A stretch of DNA of 14,858 nucleotides, taken from positions 1 through 14,858 of the forward strand of contig CAJTSP010000061.1 of NCBI GenBank assembly GCA_910578965.1, written 5' to 3'. The first letter of the stretch is position 1. Each line of letters begins with the position of its first letter. Origin of the DNA: an uncultured Oscillospiraceae bacterium. GTDB lineage: Bacteria > Bacillota > Clostridia > Oscillospirales > Ruminococcaceae. Shown in pieces: positions 1-8,024 of the stretch. A model generated the notes under the pieces. It ran no database searches. It saw nothing but the letters and a program-made list of their open reading frames with translations, and was not told the origin of the DNA. The position numbers and the translations under genes are program-made.

Positions 1-999
1 GCCCAAAACGACCCGTTGCCCGCCGTGTGCCGCGCACTGCAAAAAACCGGCGGCACCCCCTTCTTTTTCAAAACCCTTACGGTGGAGGGCGAGCCCGGCT
101 ACCTGCCAAGCTCCGCTTGGAACGAGCTGCGCCGCGCGGCCCTCGGGCGGCTGCTGGCCCTGCGCGAGGCCCCGGCCCCGCACCCCTGCGCTGCGCCGGC
201 CCTGCCCGTGCCTGGGCAAAAACGCCCGGCTGCCCCGCTGCCTCTCTTCGCCCGGTTTGCCTCGGCGGCCCAACTGCCAGAGGAGGGGCTGCTGGAAGGG
301 CTGGAGCGGCTGATCCTGCCTATTGCCGAGGCCGGAAAGCTGCCTGGAGCCCTGCGGGCCAAAACCATCCTCGAACTGCCCCGCGCGATGTTCGGCCCGA
401 TCGAGGAGGATACTGCCCGCCGTATTGCGGCCTGCGCAGGGCAGGGCTTTGCCGGCTTTGAGGTAAACAACCTGGCCCATCTGGGCCTTTTGGCCCAAAA
501 CGCCCCCGGCCTACGGGTGCACGGCGGCTTTGGGCTCAACATTACAAACCAGCTTGCCGCCGCCGAATATGCGGCGCTGGGGCTTTGTTCTATAACCCTT
601 TTGCCCGAGCTTGCCGCGGCCGAGCTGCCGGCCCTTGGGCCGCCGGCCGTCGGCATCCCTGCCGGCGCCTTTGTGTACGGGCACATGCCCCTCATGCTCA
701 CCCGTGCCTGCCCCCTGCAAAATGTCACCGATTGCGCGCACTGCCCCCGCGAGGGGATGCTGACCGACCGCAAGGGCATGCAGTTCCCGGTGCGGTGCGG
801 CCTGGGGATGCGAAGCGTCTATAACCCGGTGCCGCTCTATATGGGCGACAAGCCCGGCGCATTGGCGGTGGATTACGGCCTTGCCTATTTTACCATCGAA
901 AGCGCCGCCCGTGCCGGGGCAGTGCTGCGGCTGCTGGCCGCCCATGCCCCCTTTGACGGCAGCTTTACCCGTGGCCTGTATTTTAAGGGGGCAAGCTGA
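1..999 (+). CDS. U32-family peptidase-like protein (RlhA/TrhP-type), 5' end outside window
   Basis: The reading frame is open from base 1, so only the last 332 residues are visible and the start lies upstream. The first visible part (TPFFF..LPSSAWNELRRAALGRL) matches the DUF3656 linker that follows the N-terminal barrel in long U32 proteins. The rest resembles a second U32-like barrel, with GHMPLMLTRACPL and DRKGMQFPV motifs. Four cysteines (visible residues 237, 245, 248 and 266) are spaced as expected for the Fe-S-type cysteine set of this family. Characterised bacterial members hydroxylate RNA: RlhA acts on 23S rRNA and TrhP on tRNA U34, with prephenate as a linked metabolite. The older name, collagenase-like peptidase, is probably misleading. 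Family assignment is firm; the exact RNA substrate is inferred only. It is followed by a strong hairpin and then dut. Confidence 0.85.
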   Translation, partial: AQNDPLPAVCRALQKTGGTPFFFKTLTVEGEPGYLPSSAWNELRRAALGRLLALREAPAPHPCAAPALPVPGQKRPAAPLPLFARFASAAQLPEEGLLEGLERLILPIAEAGKLPGALRAKTILELPRAMFGPIEEDTARRIAACAGQGFAGFEVNNLAHLGLLAQNAPGLRVHGGFGLNITNQLAAAEYAALGLCSITLLPELAAAELPALGPPAVGIPAGAFVYGHMPLMLTRACPLQNVTDCAHCPREGMLTDRKGMQFPVRCGLGMRSVYNPVPLYMGDKPGALAVDYGLAYFTIESAARAGAVLRLLAAHAPFDGSFTRGLYFKGAS

Positions 1000-1012
1000 C
1001 GGGGGGCAAGCC

Positions 1013-1043
1013 GGGCGGGGCCCCGTAAGCTTGGGCCCCGCCC
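1013..1043 (+). other. Strong GC hairpin between the U32 gene and dut
   Basis: GGGCGGGGCCC (1013-1023) and GGGCCCCGCCC (1033-1043) form a perfect 11-bp stem with a 9-nt loop, starting 14 bp after the U32 stop codon. No U-run follows, so it is not a classical intrinsic terminator. It may protect the 3' end of the U32 message or cause pausing. Function is inferred. Confidence 0.4.
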
Positions 1044-1124
1044 AATGCGGCAGGGCTTTGCCCGCCCAAAGAGCAGGGGGCAAGGCCCCGCTGCCAACAG
1101 ACCCGCAAAAAAGGAGCAACGCCC

Positions 1125-1565
1125 ATGAAGCTGTTTTACAAGCGCCTCCATCCCGATGCAAAAATGCCGGTATACGCTACCCCCGGCGCGGCCGCGGCCG
1201 ATCTCTGCGCCGTACTGGATGCCCCGCTCACTCTAATGCCCGGCGGCCGCGCGGTCCTGCCCACCGGCCTTGCCGTCCAGCTACCGGGGCCGCAGTTTGT
1301 GGCCCTGGTCTGTGCCCGCAGCGGGTTGGCGGCCAAACACGGCCTTACCCTCTCAAATGGGGTGGGGGTGATCGATTCCGATTATCGGGGCGAAATACGG
1401 GTCGGCCTTATCAACCTCGGTCCCGAGGCCTATACCGTCCGGCCCGGCGAGCGCATTGCCCAGCTCATGGTTTTGCCGGTTTCCCGGCCTGTATTTGCCG
1501 AAACCGACAGGTTAACCGATACCGCCCGCGGCGCGGGAGGCTTTGGCTCCACCGGCCGCGGCTGA
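1125..1565 (+). CDS. dut: dUTP diphosphatase (dUTPase)
   Basis: Hydrolyses dUTP to dUMP and pyrophosphate in the cytoplasm, keeping uracil out of DNA and supplying dUMP for thymidylate synthesis. At 146 aa it has the usual trimeric dUTPase length and all five motifs: PGAAAADL (residues 20-27), ARSGLA (64-69), GVGVIDSDYRGE (79-90, with the catalytic Asp84), GERIAQLMV, and the C-terminal GAGGFGSTGRG arm that closes over the active site. The ATG at 1125 is preceded by AAGGAG at 1111-1116. The gene is 89 bp upstream of the DUF4321 gene and is probably co-transcribed with it. Confidence 0.95.
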   Translation: MKLFYKRLHPDAKMPVYATPGAAAADLCAVLDAPLTLMPGGRAVLPTGLAVQLPGPQFVALVCARSGLAAKHGLTLSNGVGVIDSDYRGEIRVGLINLGPEAYTVRPGERIAQLMVLPVSRPVFAETDRLTDTARGAGGFGSTGRG

Positions 1566-1654
1566 TGGCCCAAAGGGCGATGCTCCCTATCCAAAGCCCT
1601 CCTTGCAAGGCGCCTGCCCGCCGAAACCCCTCATCGAAAGGATTGGTACAGCCC

Positions 1655-1903
1655 ATGAAACGGACCTTTTTGCTCTGCTTTTACCTGCTCTCCGGCATCG
1701 TGCTGGGGGGCATGCTCGCAAACCTCTGCGCCGGCGTCGGCGCGCTGGGCTGGCTGGCCTATGCCAGCGGCATTACCCTGCATCCCATTGTCGATTTAGG
1801 GGTGCTGCGGCTTGACCTTGATTTTTACATGGGCATCAGCGTGGCGCAGATTTTTACCATCGGCCTTGCGATCTTTTTGTACAACCGCACCCCTTTGCGC
1901 TGA
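1655..1903 (+). CDS. DUF4321 family small membrane protein
   Basis: An 82-aa protein starting MKRTFLLCFYLLSG. It has a hydrophobic segment at about residues 4-26 (LLSGIVLGGMLANLCAGVG) and a second near the C terminus (about 59-76, MGISVAQIFTIGLAIFLYN), so two membrane helices are likely. A middle part, ITLHPIVDLGVLRLDLDFYMG, resembles the conserved core of DUF4321 proteins as I remember them. AAAGGA (1637-1642) serves the ATG at 1655; longer in-frame extensions upstream overlap dut and are not credible. The family has no established function. Its position before maf and the mre operon is typical of Clostridia and suggests, without proving, a link to the cell envelope. Confidence 0.75.
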   Translation: MKRTFLLCFYLLSGIVLGGMLANLCAGVGALGWLAYASGITLHPIVDLGVLRLDLDFYMGISVAQIFTIGLAIFLYNRTPLR

Positions 1904-1974
1904 GCGCGCCGCCCCTCTTGGCCGGCCTCAAGCCCGGCCGGTAAAACAAAGTACAACATAAAGGAGTTTTTGCC

Positions 1975-2574
1975 ATGGCCCTGATCCTTGCGTCGGCCAG
2001 CCCGCGCCGCAGCGAGCTGCTGGCCCGCATCACCCCGCACTTCACGGTGCAGGCAAGCGATTTTGACGAGAGCACCGTTGCCGCCTCCACCCCGCGCGGG
2101 ACCGCGCTGGCCCTGGCAAGGGGCAAATGTCTTGCGGTAGCCGCGCAGCACCCGGCGGATGTCGTTGTGGGCTGCGATACGGTGGTGGAGCGCGAAGGCC
2201 GCATCTATGGCAAGCCGCACGGCAGGCAGGACGCCCGCCGGATGCTCGAAAGCCTTTCGGGGGCCGACCATTTTGTACACACCGGGGTGGCTATTGCCGC
2301 GCCGGGCCTGGCAGGCGGCGCCGAGAGCTTTGCGGTAACCACCCGGGTACGCTTTTTTGCCCTTACCGAGGAACAGATCGAGACGTATATTGCGACCCCG
2401 GAGCCATATGATAAGGCAGGGGGGTACGGTATCCAGGGGGCGGCGGCCCTCTTTTGCGAGGAGATCGAGGGGGATTACTACAACATCATGGGGCTGCCGG
2501 TGAGCCGGCTTGCCCGCGCGCTGGCCCCGTTTTTGCAAAAAGAAGGGCGGTTTGCGCCGCAAAACCATGAATAA
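1975..2574 (+). CDS. maf: Maf/YhdE nucleoside triphosphate pyrophosphatase
   Basis: A 199-aa Maf protein. The family hydrolyses non-canonical or pyrimidine nucleotides (dTTP, UTP and modified forms) to monophosphates, and in Bacillus it has been linked to septum formation. Visible motifs are the N-terminal substrate loop LASASPRRSELL, VGCDTVV with the catalytic Asp68, KPHGRQDARRML, the SGADHFVHTGVAI strand, and the C-terminal YDKAGGYGIQG and DYYNIMGLPVSRL. The KAGGYGIQG/IMGLPV pattern fits the dTTPase/UTPase (YhdE-like) branch. AAGGAG at 1961-1966 sets the ATG at 1975. The gene sits directly before the mreB promoter, the classic maf-mreBCD linkage. Confidence 0.95.
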   Translation: MALILASASPRRSELLARITPHFTVQASDFDESTVAASTPRGTALALARGKCLAVAAQHPADVVVGCDTVVEREGRIYGKPHGRQDARRMLESLSGADHFVHTGVAIAAPGLAGGAESFAVTTRVRFFALTEEQIETYIATPEPYDKAGGYGIQGAAALFCEEIEGDYYNIMGLPVSRLARALAPFLQKEGRFAPQNHE

Positions 2575-2598
2575 ATTGAAAAAACATCCCCGGGGTCA

Positions 2599-2627
2599 TT
2601 GAGAAACCGGCCCGGTGCGGTTATAAT
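2599..2627 (+). promoter_or_regulatory. Sigma-A promoter of the mreBCD-mrdA operon
   Basis: TTGAGA (2599-2604, five of six consensus bases) and TATAAT (2622-2627, perfect) are separated by exactly 17 bp, placing the transcript start near 2634. This leaves a GC-rich, hairpin-prone leader of about 145 nt before mreB. It lies just after the maf stop, so the elongation operon has its own start site. Confidence 0.8.
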
Positions 2628-2779
2628 AGGGAAGATGGCGGCTTTTTGCGGGCCGCCGGGGCGGCGCAGCCCCCGGCGCAAAAACCAGCGCAAATTTTGA
2701 TATACAAGGCGCAGGGCGCGGCCCGGCGGCGCAAAAGGCCCCCGGCGCGCAAAGGCGCGGCAGAAGGAGTACGGTCGTT

Positions 2780-3805
2780 ATGAGTTTCAGTAAGGCAATC
2801 GGCATCGATCTTGGCACCGCAAATACCCTCGTATACGTCAAAGGCAAGGGCATCGTGATGCGTGAGCCCAGCGTCGTGGCCATCGACACCCGCAGCAAGG
2901 TGCCGGATGTGCGCAGCGTCGGCCATGAGGCCAAGGCGGTCATCGGGCGTACCCCCGGCAGCATCGTGGCGGTGCGCCCCTTAAAAGACGGGGTCATCGC
3001 CGATTTTGACATCACGGCCAACATGCTCAGCCATTTTATCAAAAAGGTCTGCGGCAGCAGCCGCTTTTTCGGGCCGCGGGTGGTCATCTGCATCCCCTCG
3101 GGGGTCACCGAGGTGGAAAGCCGCGCGGTGCGCGAGGCAGCCGAAAAGGCCGGCGCGCGGGAAGTACGGGTTATTGAGGAGCCGATGGCTGCGGCCATCG
3201 GCGCGGGGCTGCCCATCAGCGAGCCCTCCGGCAGCATGGTAGTGGATATTGGCGGCGGCACCAGCGAGGTGGCGGTCATCAGCCTGGGAGGCATTGTGGC
3301 CAGCCGCAGCGTGCGGGTGGGCGGCGATGAGTTTGACCAGAGCATTATCGCATACATCAAGCGCAAGTATAACCTGCTGGTGGGCGAGCGCACCGCCGAG
3401 CAGATCAAGATCGAGATCGGCTCGGCCTACCCGCTGGACGACGAGTCCAGCCTTGAGATCAAGGGCCGCAACTTAGTGGACGGCCTGCCCAAAAATATCA
3501 CCGTGCGCTCGGAGGAAATCCGGGAAGCATTGTCGGAAAGCCTGGACAAGGTGGTGGAGGCGGTCAAGGAAACGCTGGAGCGCACCCCGCCCGAGCTCTC
3601 GGCCGACATCATCGACCACGGCATCACCCTCACCGGCGGCGGCGCGCTGCTGCGCGGGCTGGACCAGCTCATCCAAAGCGAGACCGGCATCGATGTGCAT
3701 GTGGCCGAGAACCCGTTGGACTGCGTGGCCATGGGCACCGGCATGGTGCTGGACAACTACGACCTTCTGGGCGACGTGCTGGATACCGACCCCCAGCACA
3801 TGTAA
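2780..3805 (+). CDS. mreB: Rod-shape determining actin homologue MreB
   Basis: A 341-aa bacterial actin that polymerises on the inner face of the membrane and guides the elongation synthase complex (MreCD, RodA, PBP2). Actin-fold signatures are in order: phosphate-1 GIDLGTANTLVYVKGKGIV near the start, phosphate-2 VDIGGGTSEVAV (residues 155-166) followed by VRVGGDEFDQSI, and the adenosine motif LTGGGALLRGLDQLI starting at residue 284. GAAGGAG (2763-2769) precedes the ATG at 2780. First gene of the promoter-led mreB-mreC-mreD-mrdA operon. MreB suggests a rod or elongated cell, though some ovoid Clostridia also carry it. Confidence 0.97.
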   Translation: MSFSKAIGIDLGTANTLVYVKGKGIVMREPSVVAIDTRSKVPDVRSVGHEAKAVIGRTPGSIVAVRPLKDGVIADFDITANMLSHFIKKVCGSSRFFGPRVVICIPSGVTEVESRAVREAAEKAGAREVRVIEEPMAAAIGAGLPISEPSGSMVVDIGGGTSEVAVISLGGIVASRSVRVGGDEFDQSIIAYIKRKYNLLVGERTAEQIKIEIGSAYPLDDESSLEIKGRNLVDGLPKNITVRSEEIREALSESLDKVVEAVKETLERTPPELSADIIDHGITLTGGGALLRGLDQLIQSETGIDVHVAENPLDCVAMGTGMVLDNYDLLGDVLDTDPQHM

Positions 3806-3934
3806 CCCGTACCCGCCGCCCGTTTGGCGCTTGGGCGGGGCAATACTGCAGGCATCCGCGCGGGCAGCCATCCCCTGGCGCCCGCGCTTTGCGGTAATGG
3901 GGCGGGCGGGCCGCCCGTGCACAGGAGGCTTTGC

Positions 3935-4846
3935 ATGAAGGACTTTTTTTCCACCGTCAAGTTTAAGCTGCTGGCCGGCCTGGTTGTGGTGCTGGCGGGC
4001 ATGATGGCCTATGCCGGAGCAAACGGCCGGCTTACCGCCGCCCCGCAGGAGCTGCTGGGCGCCGTAATGTTGCCCTTCCAGCGCATCAGCGCCGCCATGA
4101 GCGGCGGGGTGAGCCAGTTGGTGGACAAATACACACGGATCGACGCCATTATGGAAGAAAACGAGGCCCTGCGCCAGGAAAACGCCGCTCTGCGCAACCA
4201 GCTCGTGGATTACGACCGGGTGCGCCAGGAGAACGAATCCTTCCAAAGCCGCTACAACATCGAGCGGGACCATCCCGAGTATACCTACGCTTCCGGCTTT
4301 GTGATCGGGCGGGACCCCTTGGAGCAGTTTTTTGGCTTTACCATCGACAAGGGCACACGGGACGAGGTGGAGCGGGGGGACATCGTTGTGAGCGACCAGG
4401 GCTACCTTGTGGGCCGGGTCATCGAGGCAAATCTCACCTCGGCCAAGGTGCTCACCATCCTGAGCCCCAGCCTCAACGCGGCCGGGGTGGTCAGCCGCAC
4501 CCGCGACAACGGCATCCTCACCGGGGACTCGGCCTATGCGCCCGAGGGGCTGTGCCTGTTTACCAACCTCTCGCGGGACACCCTGGCCACGGTGGGCGAC
4601 CAGATCATCACCACCGGCCTGGGGGGGGTCTTCCCGCCAGACATCCTTGTGGGCACCATCCGGGAGCTCGTACCGGAATCCAGCGGCAAATCCACCATGG
4701 CGGTGGTGCAGCCCGGGGTCGAGATCGAATCCCTCACCCATGTCTTTGTTATCACCTCTTATGACGGCGAGCTGCTGGCCGGCCAGGAAAGCACCCCCGA
4801 TGCCGGGAGCCTGCCCGCCCCGGACGCATCCAACGGGCAGGAGTAG
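3935..4846 (+). CDS. mreC: Rod-shape determining protein MreC
   Basis: A 303-aa bitopic membrane protein linking MreB to PBP2 and MreD on the outer side. It has one N-terminal membrane helix (about residues 9-29), a coiled coil (about 65-100, repeated ENEALRQENAALRNQL), and the extracellular beta-barrel region with GFTIDKGTRDEVERGDIVV, GYLVGRVIE, TRDNGILTG and GDQIITTGLGGVFPPDILVGTI, all typical of MreC. AGGAGG (3923-3928) fixes the ATG at 3935; the frame is open further upstream but has no good ribosome site there. The C terminus ends in a loose Ser/Pro/Asp tail. A G8 run at 4621-4628 encodes part of GLGGV and is a potential slippage site. Confidence 0.94.
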   Translation: MKDFFSTVKFKLLAGLVVVLAGMMAYAGANGRLTAAPQELLGAVMLPFQRISAAMSGGVSQLVDKYTRIDAIMEENEALRQENAALRNQLVDYDRVRQENESFQSRYNIERDHPEYTYASGFVIGRDPLEQFFGFTIDKGTRDEVERGDIVVSDQGYLVGRVIEANLTSAKVLTILSPSLNAAGVVSRTRDNGILTGDSAYAPEGLCLFTNLSRDTLATVGDQIITTGLGGVFPPDILVGTIRELVPESSGKSTMAVVQPGVEIESLTHVFVITSYDGELLAGQESTPDAGSLPAPDASNGQE

Positions 4847-4957
4847 GCAGGGCCTGGCATAAAGCAAGAGCCCCTGTACCCCGGCAGGGCCCGGGCGGGG
4901 CAAAACGGCCTGCGCCTCGCCGGGGCAGCCGTAATAAAAGCAGAGGAGGGGGCAGGT

Positions 4958-5482
4958 ATGGAAACAAGGCAAAAGCGCCGTGCGCGGCTGCTGGGCAAAT
5001 GGTTTTGCTATGGCTGCGTGCTGGTGCTGGGGGGCGTTTTGCAAACCACCCCCGGCCTTTTGACCATCGGCAACGTCAAGCCGGTCTTTATTTTGCCGGT
5101 CTGTCTTGCAGTAGCGGTGGCCGAGGGGGCCTGGGCCGGCGCGGCCTTCGGCGCGGTGGGGGGCCTTTTGTGGGACCTCACCGCCGGGCGCACCGCCGGG
5201 CTTATGGCCATTGGGGTGCTGCTGCTCTGCTTTGGGGCGGCCATCCTGCTCGAGCTCTACCTGCGGGCCAACCGCACCAACTTTTTGCTGCTGGCCGGGG
5301 TGGGCTGCCTTGCCATCCTCTCGCTGGACTTTTTGTTCAACTACCTCATGCGGGGCTATGCGCGGCCGGCCGAGCGGTTTTTAAGCGTTGTGCTGCCCAC
5401 CAGCGTTTTTACTGCGGCGATTTCGCCGCTGGCCTGGTGGCTCATCCTGCGCGCCGCTGCGCGCTTTGCGTCCAAGGAGTAA
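4958..5482 (+). CDS. mreD: Rod-shape determining protein MreD
   Basis: A 174-aa polytopic membrane protein, recognised by position between mreC and the PBP2 gene, size (usually 160-180 aa) and several hydrophobic helices (about residues 15-35, 42-60, 60-78, 84-102, 107-125 and 138-165). The patterns VKPVFILPVCLAVAVAEG and GAVGGLLWDLTAGRTAGLMAIGVLLL match the conserved GLLxDL core of MreD. A basic N terminus (ETRQKRRARLLGK) precedes the first helix. GAGGAGG (4943-4949) precedes the ATG at 4958. MreD sequences diverge quickly, so the family call rests partly on context. Confidence 0.88.
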   Translation: METRQKRRARLLGKWFCYGCVLVLGGVLQTTPGLLTIGNVKPVFILPVCLAVAVAEGAWAGAAFGAVGGLLWDLTAGRTAGLMAIGVLLLCFGAAILLELYLRANRTNFLLLAGVGCLAILSLDFLFNYLMRGYARPAERFLSVVLPTSVFTAAISPLAWWLILRAAARFASKE

Positions 5483-5575
5483 CCGGCGCTTGTTTTTTGT
5501 CCTGGAGCCGTGTCCGCGGCGATTTGGCTGCGGCGGGCGGTATCCGGCCCATCATGGGGGAGGGGGCTGCGCGCA

Positions 5576-7657
5576 ATGGAAGAAAAAATTACCCGCCGGC
5601 GTGTGTTTGCCCTTATGGGGGTCTCGGCGGTCGTGCTGCTGCTGTTTGTGCTGCGCCTGGTGTACCTGCAGTTGGTAAAGGGCGAGGAGCTGCTCAACGA
5701 GGCCGAAAGCACGACGTCTTACCTGTTTAACATCACGGCGGCACGGGGCGAGATTGTGGACCGGTACGGCCGCAGCCTTGCCTCCAACATCACTGGCTAC
5801 AACGTAGTGCTCAACAAGCTCATGCTGGGCGAGGCCGACCTCAACGAGACCGTCCGCCAGCTCATCGGCATTTTACAGGCATCGAGCGAGAGCTGGAACG
5901 ATACCCTGCTCATCAGCTACCCGGATGCCTCGGGCGGCTATGTGTTTACCGCCGACGAGAGCGAGGCCGCCCAAAGCCGGCTTTCTACCCTAAAGGAGGC
6001 GATGAGCCTGCAGCAGTACGCCACCGCCAACGAGGTGATGGCGGCCATTGTGCGCCGGTTTGGGCTGGAAAGCTACGCCCCCATCTGGCAGCGGGTGCTG
6101 GGCGGGGTACGCTACCAGATGATGCTGGAGGAGTTTTCGTCCTCCAACAATTTTACCTTTGCTACCGATGTATCCATGAAAACGGTAGCCACCATCCGGG
6201 AGCAAAGCCTCACCCTCGATGGGGTGCAGATTGTTGAGACGGCCCAGCGCAGCTATCCGGACGGCACCCTCCTGCCCCATGTGCTGGGCAGCGTGGGCAG
6301 CATCCTGCGGGAGCAGTGGCGGGTTACCGACGAGAACGGCGCGGTCAGCTACCCCCTGCGGGAAAAGGGCTATAAAATGAGCGACCTGATTGGCCAGGCC
6401 GGGCTGGAAAAAGCCTATGAGGACCGGCTGCGCGGCTCGGACGGCCGGATGGAGATTGTCCGGGATTCCAGCGGGGTCATCCAGTCCAACTCGGTCATTG
6501 TGGCGCCCAAGCCGGGCGAAACCCTAATGCTCACCGCCAACCTCGATTTTCAAAAGCGGGTGGACGAGGCGCTGGAGGCCCATATCCTGCGTATGCAGCA
6601 GACCCTTTTGCCCGGCCAGGGGCGGGAGGTAAATGCCGGCGCGGTGGTGGTGCTGGACCTGGCCGACAACGGCATCCTTGCCATGAGCAATTATCCCAAC
6701 TACGACCTCAACCTTTACAGCGAGCAGTACAGCGCCTACAGCGCCGACCCCGGGCTGCCCCTCTTTAACCGTGCGCTGCAGGGGCAGTATACCCCCGGCT
6801 CCACCTTCAAGCCGGCGGTGGCGCTGGCGGCCCTCACCCAGGGCATTGTTACCCCGCAGGACACGGTAGAGTGCACCGGCACCTATATGTATTATGCTCC
6901 CACCTACACCCCCGGCTGCCTGCGGTATCACCGGGGGGTCAGCAGGGTGGACCTCAATACCGCGCTGCAGCATAGCTGCAATATCTATTTTTATGATGTT
7001 GGCCGGCGGGTAGGCATCGACCGGTATAACCAGATGGCAAACGACCTGGGCCTGGGGGTACGCACAGGCGTGGAGGTGAACGAAGCCGCCGGCCGGCTTA
7101 CCCATAAGGAGGACGACAACTATACCGTCGGCCTCGAGATCCAGGCTGCCATCGGGCAGGGCAACACCATGGTCACCCCGGTGCAGTTAGCCACCTATGC
7201 CAGCACCATCGCCAACAACGGCATCCGCTGGCGCACCCACCTGGTGGCCGGCTTTTGCGATACCAACACCGGCGAGATCATCGAAAAGGCGGAGCCGGAA
7301 ATAGAGGCCCGGATCAACGACCCGGTAGGCGCGTTTGCTGCGGTGCAGCAGGGCATGGTCTCGGCCGCAAAAACCAGTAGCGTGCTGGCGGGCTACGCCT
7401 ATCCTCTTGCGGTAAAAACCGGCAGCCCCCAGCGCAGCGAGTGGTATATGAGCGGTACCCAGCGCACCTACTACACCAATACGGTGATGATCGCCTACGG
7501 CCCGGTAGACGACCCAGAAATCGCCGTGGCCATCGTGCTGGAATACGGCGGCGGCGGCTCCAATGCCGCGCCTCTGCTGGTAGATATCTTCAATGCCTAT
7601 TATTTTGACAAGACCAGCAGCCTGCAGCCCACCGAGGAGGGGGTTCTGCTGCCCTGA
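5576..7657 (+). CDS. mrdA: Penicillin-binding protein 2 (elongation-specific D,D-transpeptidase)
   Basis: Cross-links lateral-wall peptidoglycan as the class B partner of RodA in the elongation complex; membrane-anchored with the catalytic domain outside. It is 693 aa from the ATG at 5576, with a membrane helix at about residues 13-33, then the PBP-dimerisation signature (VYLQLVKGEEL, AARGEIVDRYGRSLASN). The transpeptidase domain carries all three active-site motifs: S409-T-F-K412 (in YTPGSTFKPAVAL), S467-C-N469, and K614-T-G616. The frame is open to a GTG at 5510, but the ATG has a GGGGGAGGGGG-type ribosome site and directly precedes the basic cytoplasmic tail, so I prefer it. No rodA is visible in the window; it must be encoded elsewhere. 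Confidence 0.95.
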   Translation: MEEKITRRRVFALMGVSAVVLLLFVLRLVYLQLVKGEELLNEAESTTSYLFNITAARGEIVDRYGRSLASNITGYNVVLNKLMLGEADLNETVRQLIGILQASSESWNDTLLISYPDASGGYVFTADESEAAQSRLSTLKEAMSLQQYATANEVMAAIVRRFGLESYAPIWQRVLGGVRYQMMLEEFSSSNNFTFATDVSMKTVATIREQSLTLDGVQIVETAQRSYPDGTLLPHVLGSVGSILREQWRVTDENGAVSYPLREKGYKMSDLIGQAGLEKAYEDRLRGSDGRMEIVRDSSGVIQSNSVIVAPKPGETLMLTANLDFQKRVDEALEAHILRMQQTLLPGQGREVNAGAVVVLDLADNGILAMSNYPNYDLNLYSEQYSAYSADPGLPLFNRALQGQYTPGSTFKPAVALAALTQGIVTPQDTVECTGTYMYYAPTYTPGCLRYHRGVSRVDLNTALQHSCNIYFYDVGRRVGIDRYNQMANDLGLGVRTGVEVNEAAGRLTHKEDDNYTVGLEIQAAIGQGNTMVTPVQLATYASTIANNGIRWRTHLVAGFCDTNTGEIIEKAEPEIEARINDPVGAFAAVQQGMVSAAKTSSVLAGYAYPLAVKTGSPQRSEWYMSGTQRTYYTNTVMIAYGPVDDPEIAVAIVLEYGGGGSNAAPLLVDIFNAYYFDKTSSLQPTEEGVLLP

Positions 7658-7684
7658 GCCGGGCCATGGCCCGGCGCGGTTTTG
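7658..7684 (+). terminator. Probable intrinsic terminator after mrdA
   Basis: The perfect palindrome GCCGGGCCATGGCCCGGC (7658-7675) lies directly after the mrdA stop codon and is followed by GCGGTTTTGTT. The stem is 6 bp with a CCATGG loop; the U-run is short and displaced by 3 nt. Moderate candidate, backed up by a second hairpin 75 bp downstream. Confidence 0.5.
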
Positions 7685-7754
7685 TTCAAAAAAGGCCGCC
7701 GCCGTCCTCTGGCCGCACAGGCGGGGCGTTTTGTGCAGCCGGGCGCCTCAAAAG

Positions 7755-7796
7755 ACGTGTTATCGGGAAAATATACAAGATAACGGGCGTTTTTTG
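7755..7796 (+). terminator. Second terminator-like hairpin before minD
   Basis: GTTATC (7759-7764) pairs with GATAAC (7779-7784), with outer ACG/CGT pairing (7755-7757/7788-7790), followed by six T (7790-7795). The stem is weak but the U-run is clean. Together with the palindrome at 7658 it separates the mre operon from the minD unit. Confidence 0.45.
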
Positions 7797-7830
7797 TACA
7801 AAATATCTTTGAGATTTTAGGCAAAAAGCC

Positions 7831-7860
7831 TTGCCCAGCCGTATCCAACTATGGTAACAT
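7831..7860 (+). promoter_or_regulatory. Candidate promoter for the minD-mgsA unit
   Basis: TTGCCC (7831-7836) and TAACAT (7855-7860) are spaced 18 bp apart in the AT-rich patch after the terminators. Both boxes are imperfect (four of six and five of six). It would give a leader of about 155 nt. Supported mainly by position. Confidence 0.35.
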
Positions 7861-7886
7861 GGTAAAGTACCGGAGTATCCATCCTG

Positions 7887-7989
7887 CCTGCCGCCTTTGC
7901 AGCCGGCGGGGGCGCTGCGGCAGGACGCGGGCGCTTGGCCGCGAGGCCCTAAAACGGGCGGCCGGGCCAAAGGGCGGGGCCCTTTGGCC
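7887..7989 (+). other. Two strong hairpins in the minD leader
   Basis: CCTGCCGC (7887-7894) pairs with GCGGCAGG (7917-7924). GGCCAAAGGGC (7965-7975) pairs perfectly with GCCCTTTGGCC (7979-7989) around a GGG loop, 24 nt before the ribosome site. No U-run follows either hairpin. I do not recognise a known riboswitch or protein-binding leader here; they are structural elements of unknown role. Confidence 0.4.
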
Positions 7990-8024
7990 GCAGCGCAGCC
8001 GCAGGGGCGGTTTGGAGGATGCAT

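Noticed and set aside
7797..7818. ACAAAATAT...ATTTTAG near the minD promoter as another recombinase site
   Set aside because: Only the outer AT-rich arms resemble the inverted repeat; the spacing and centre differ, and it fits an AT-rich promoter region.
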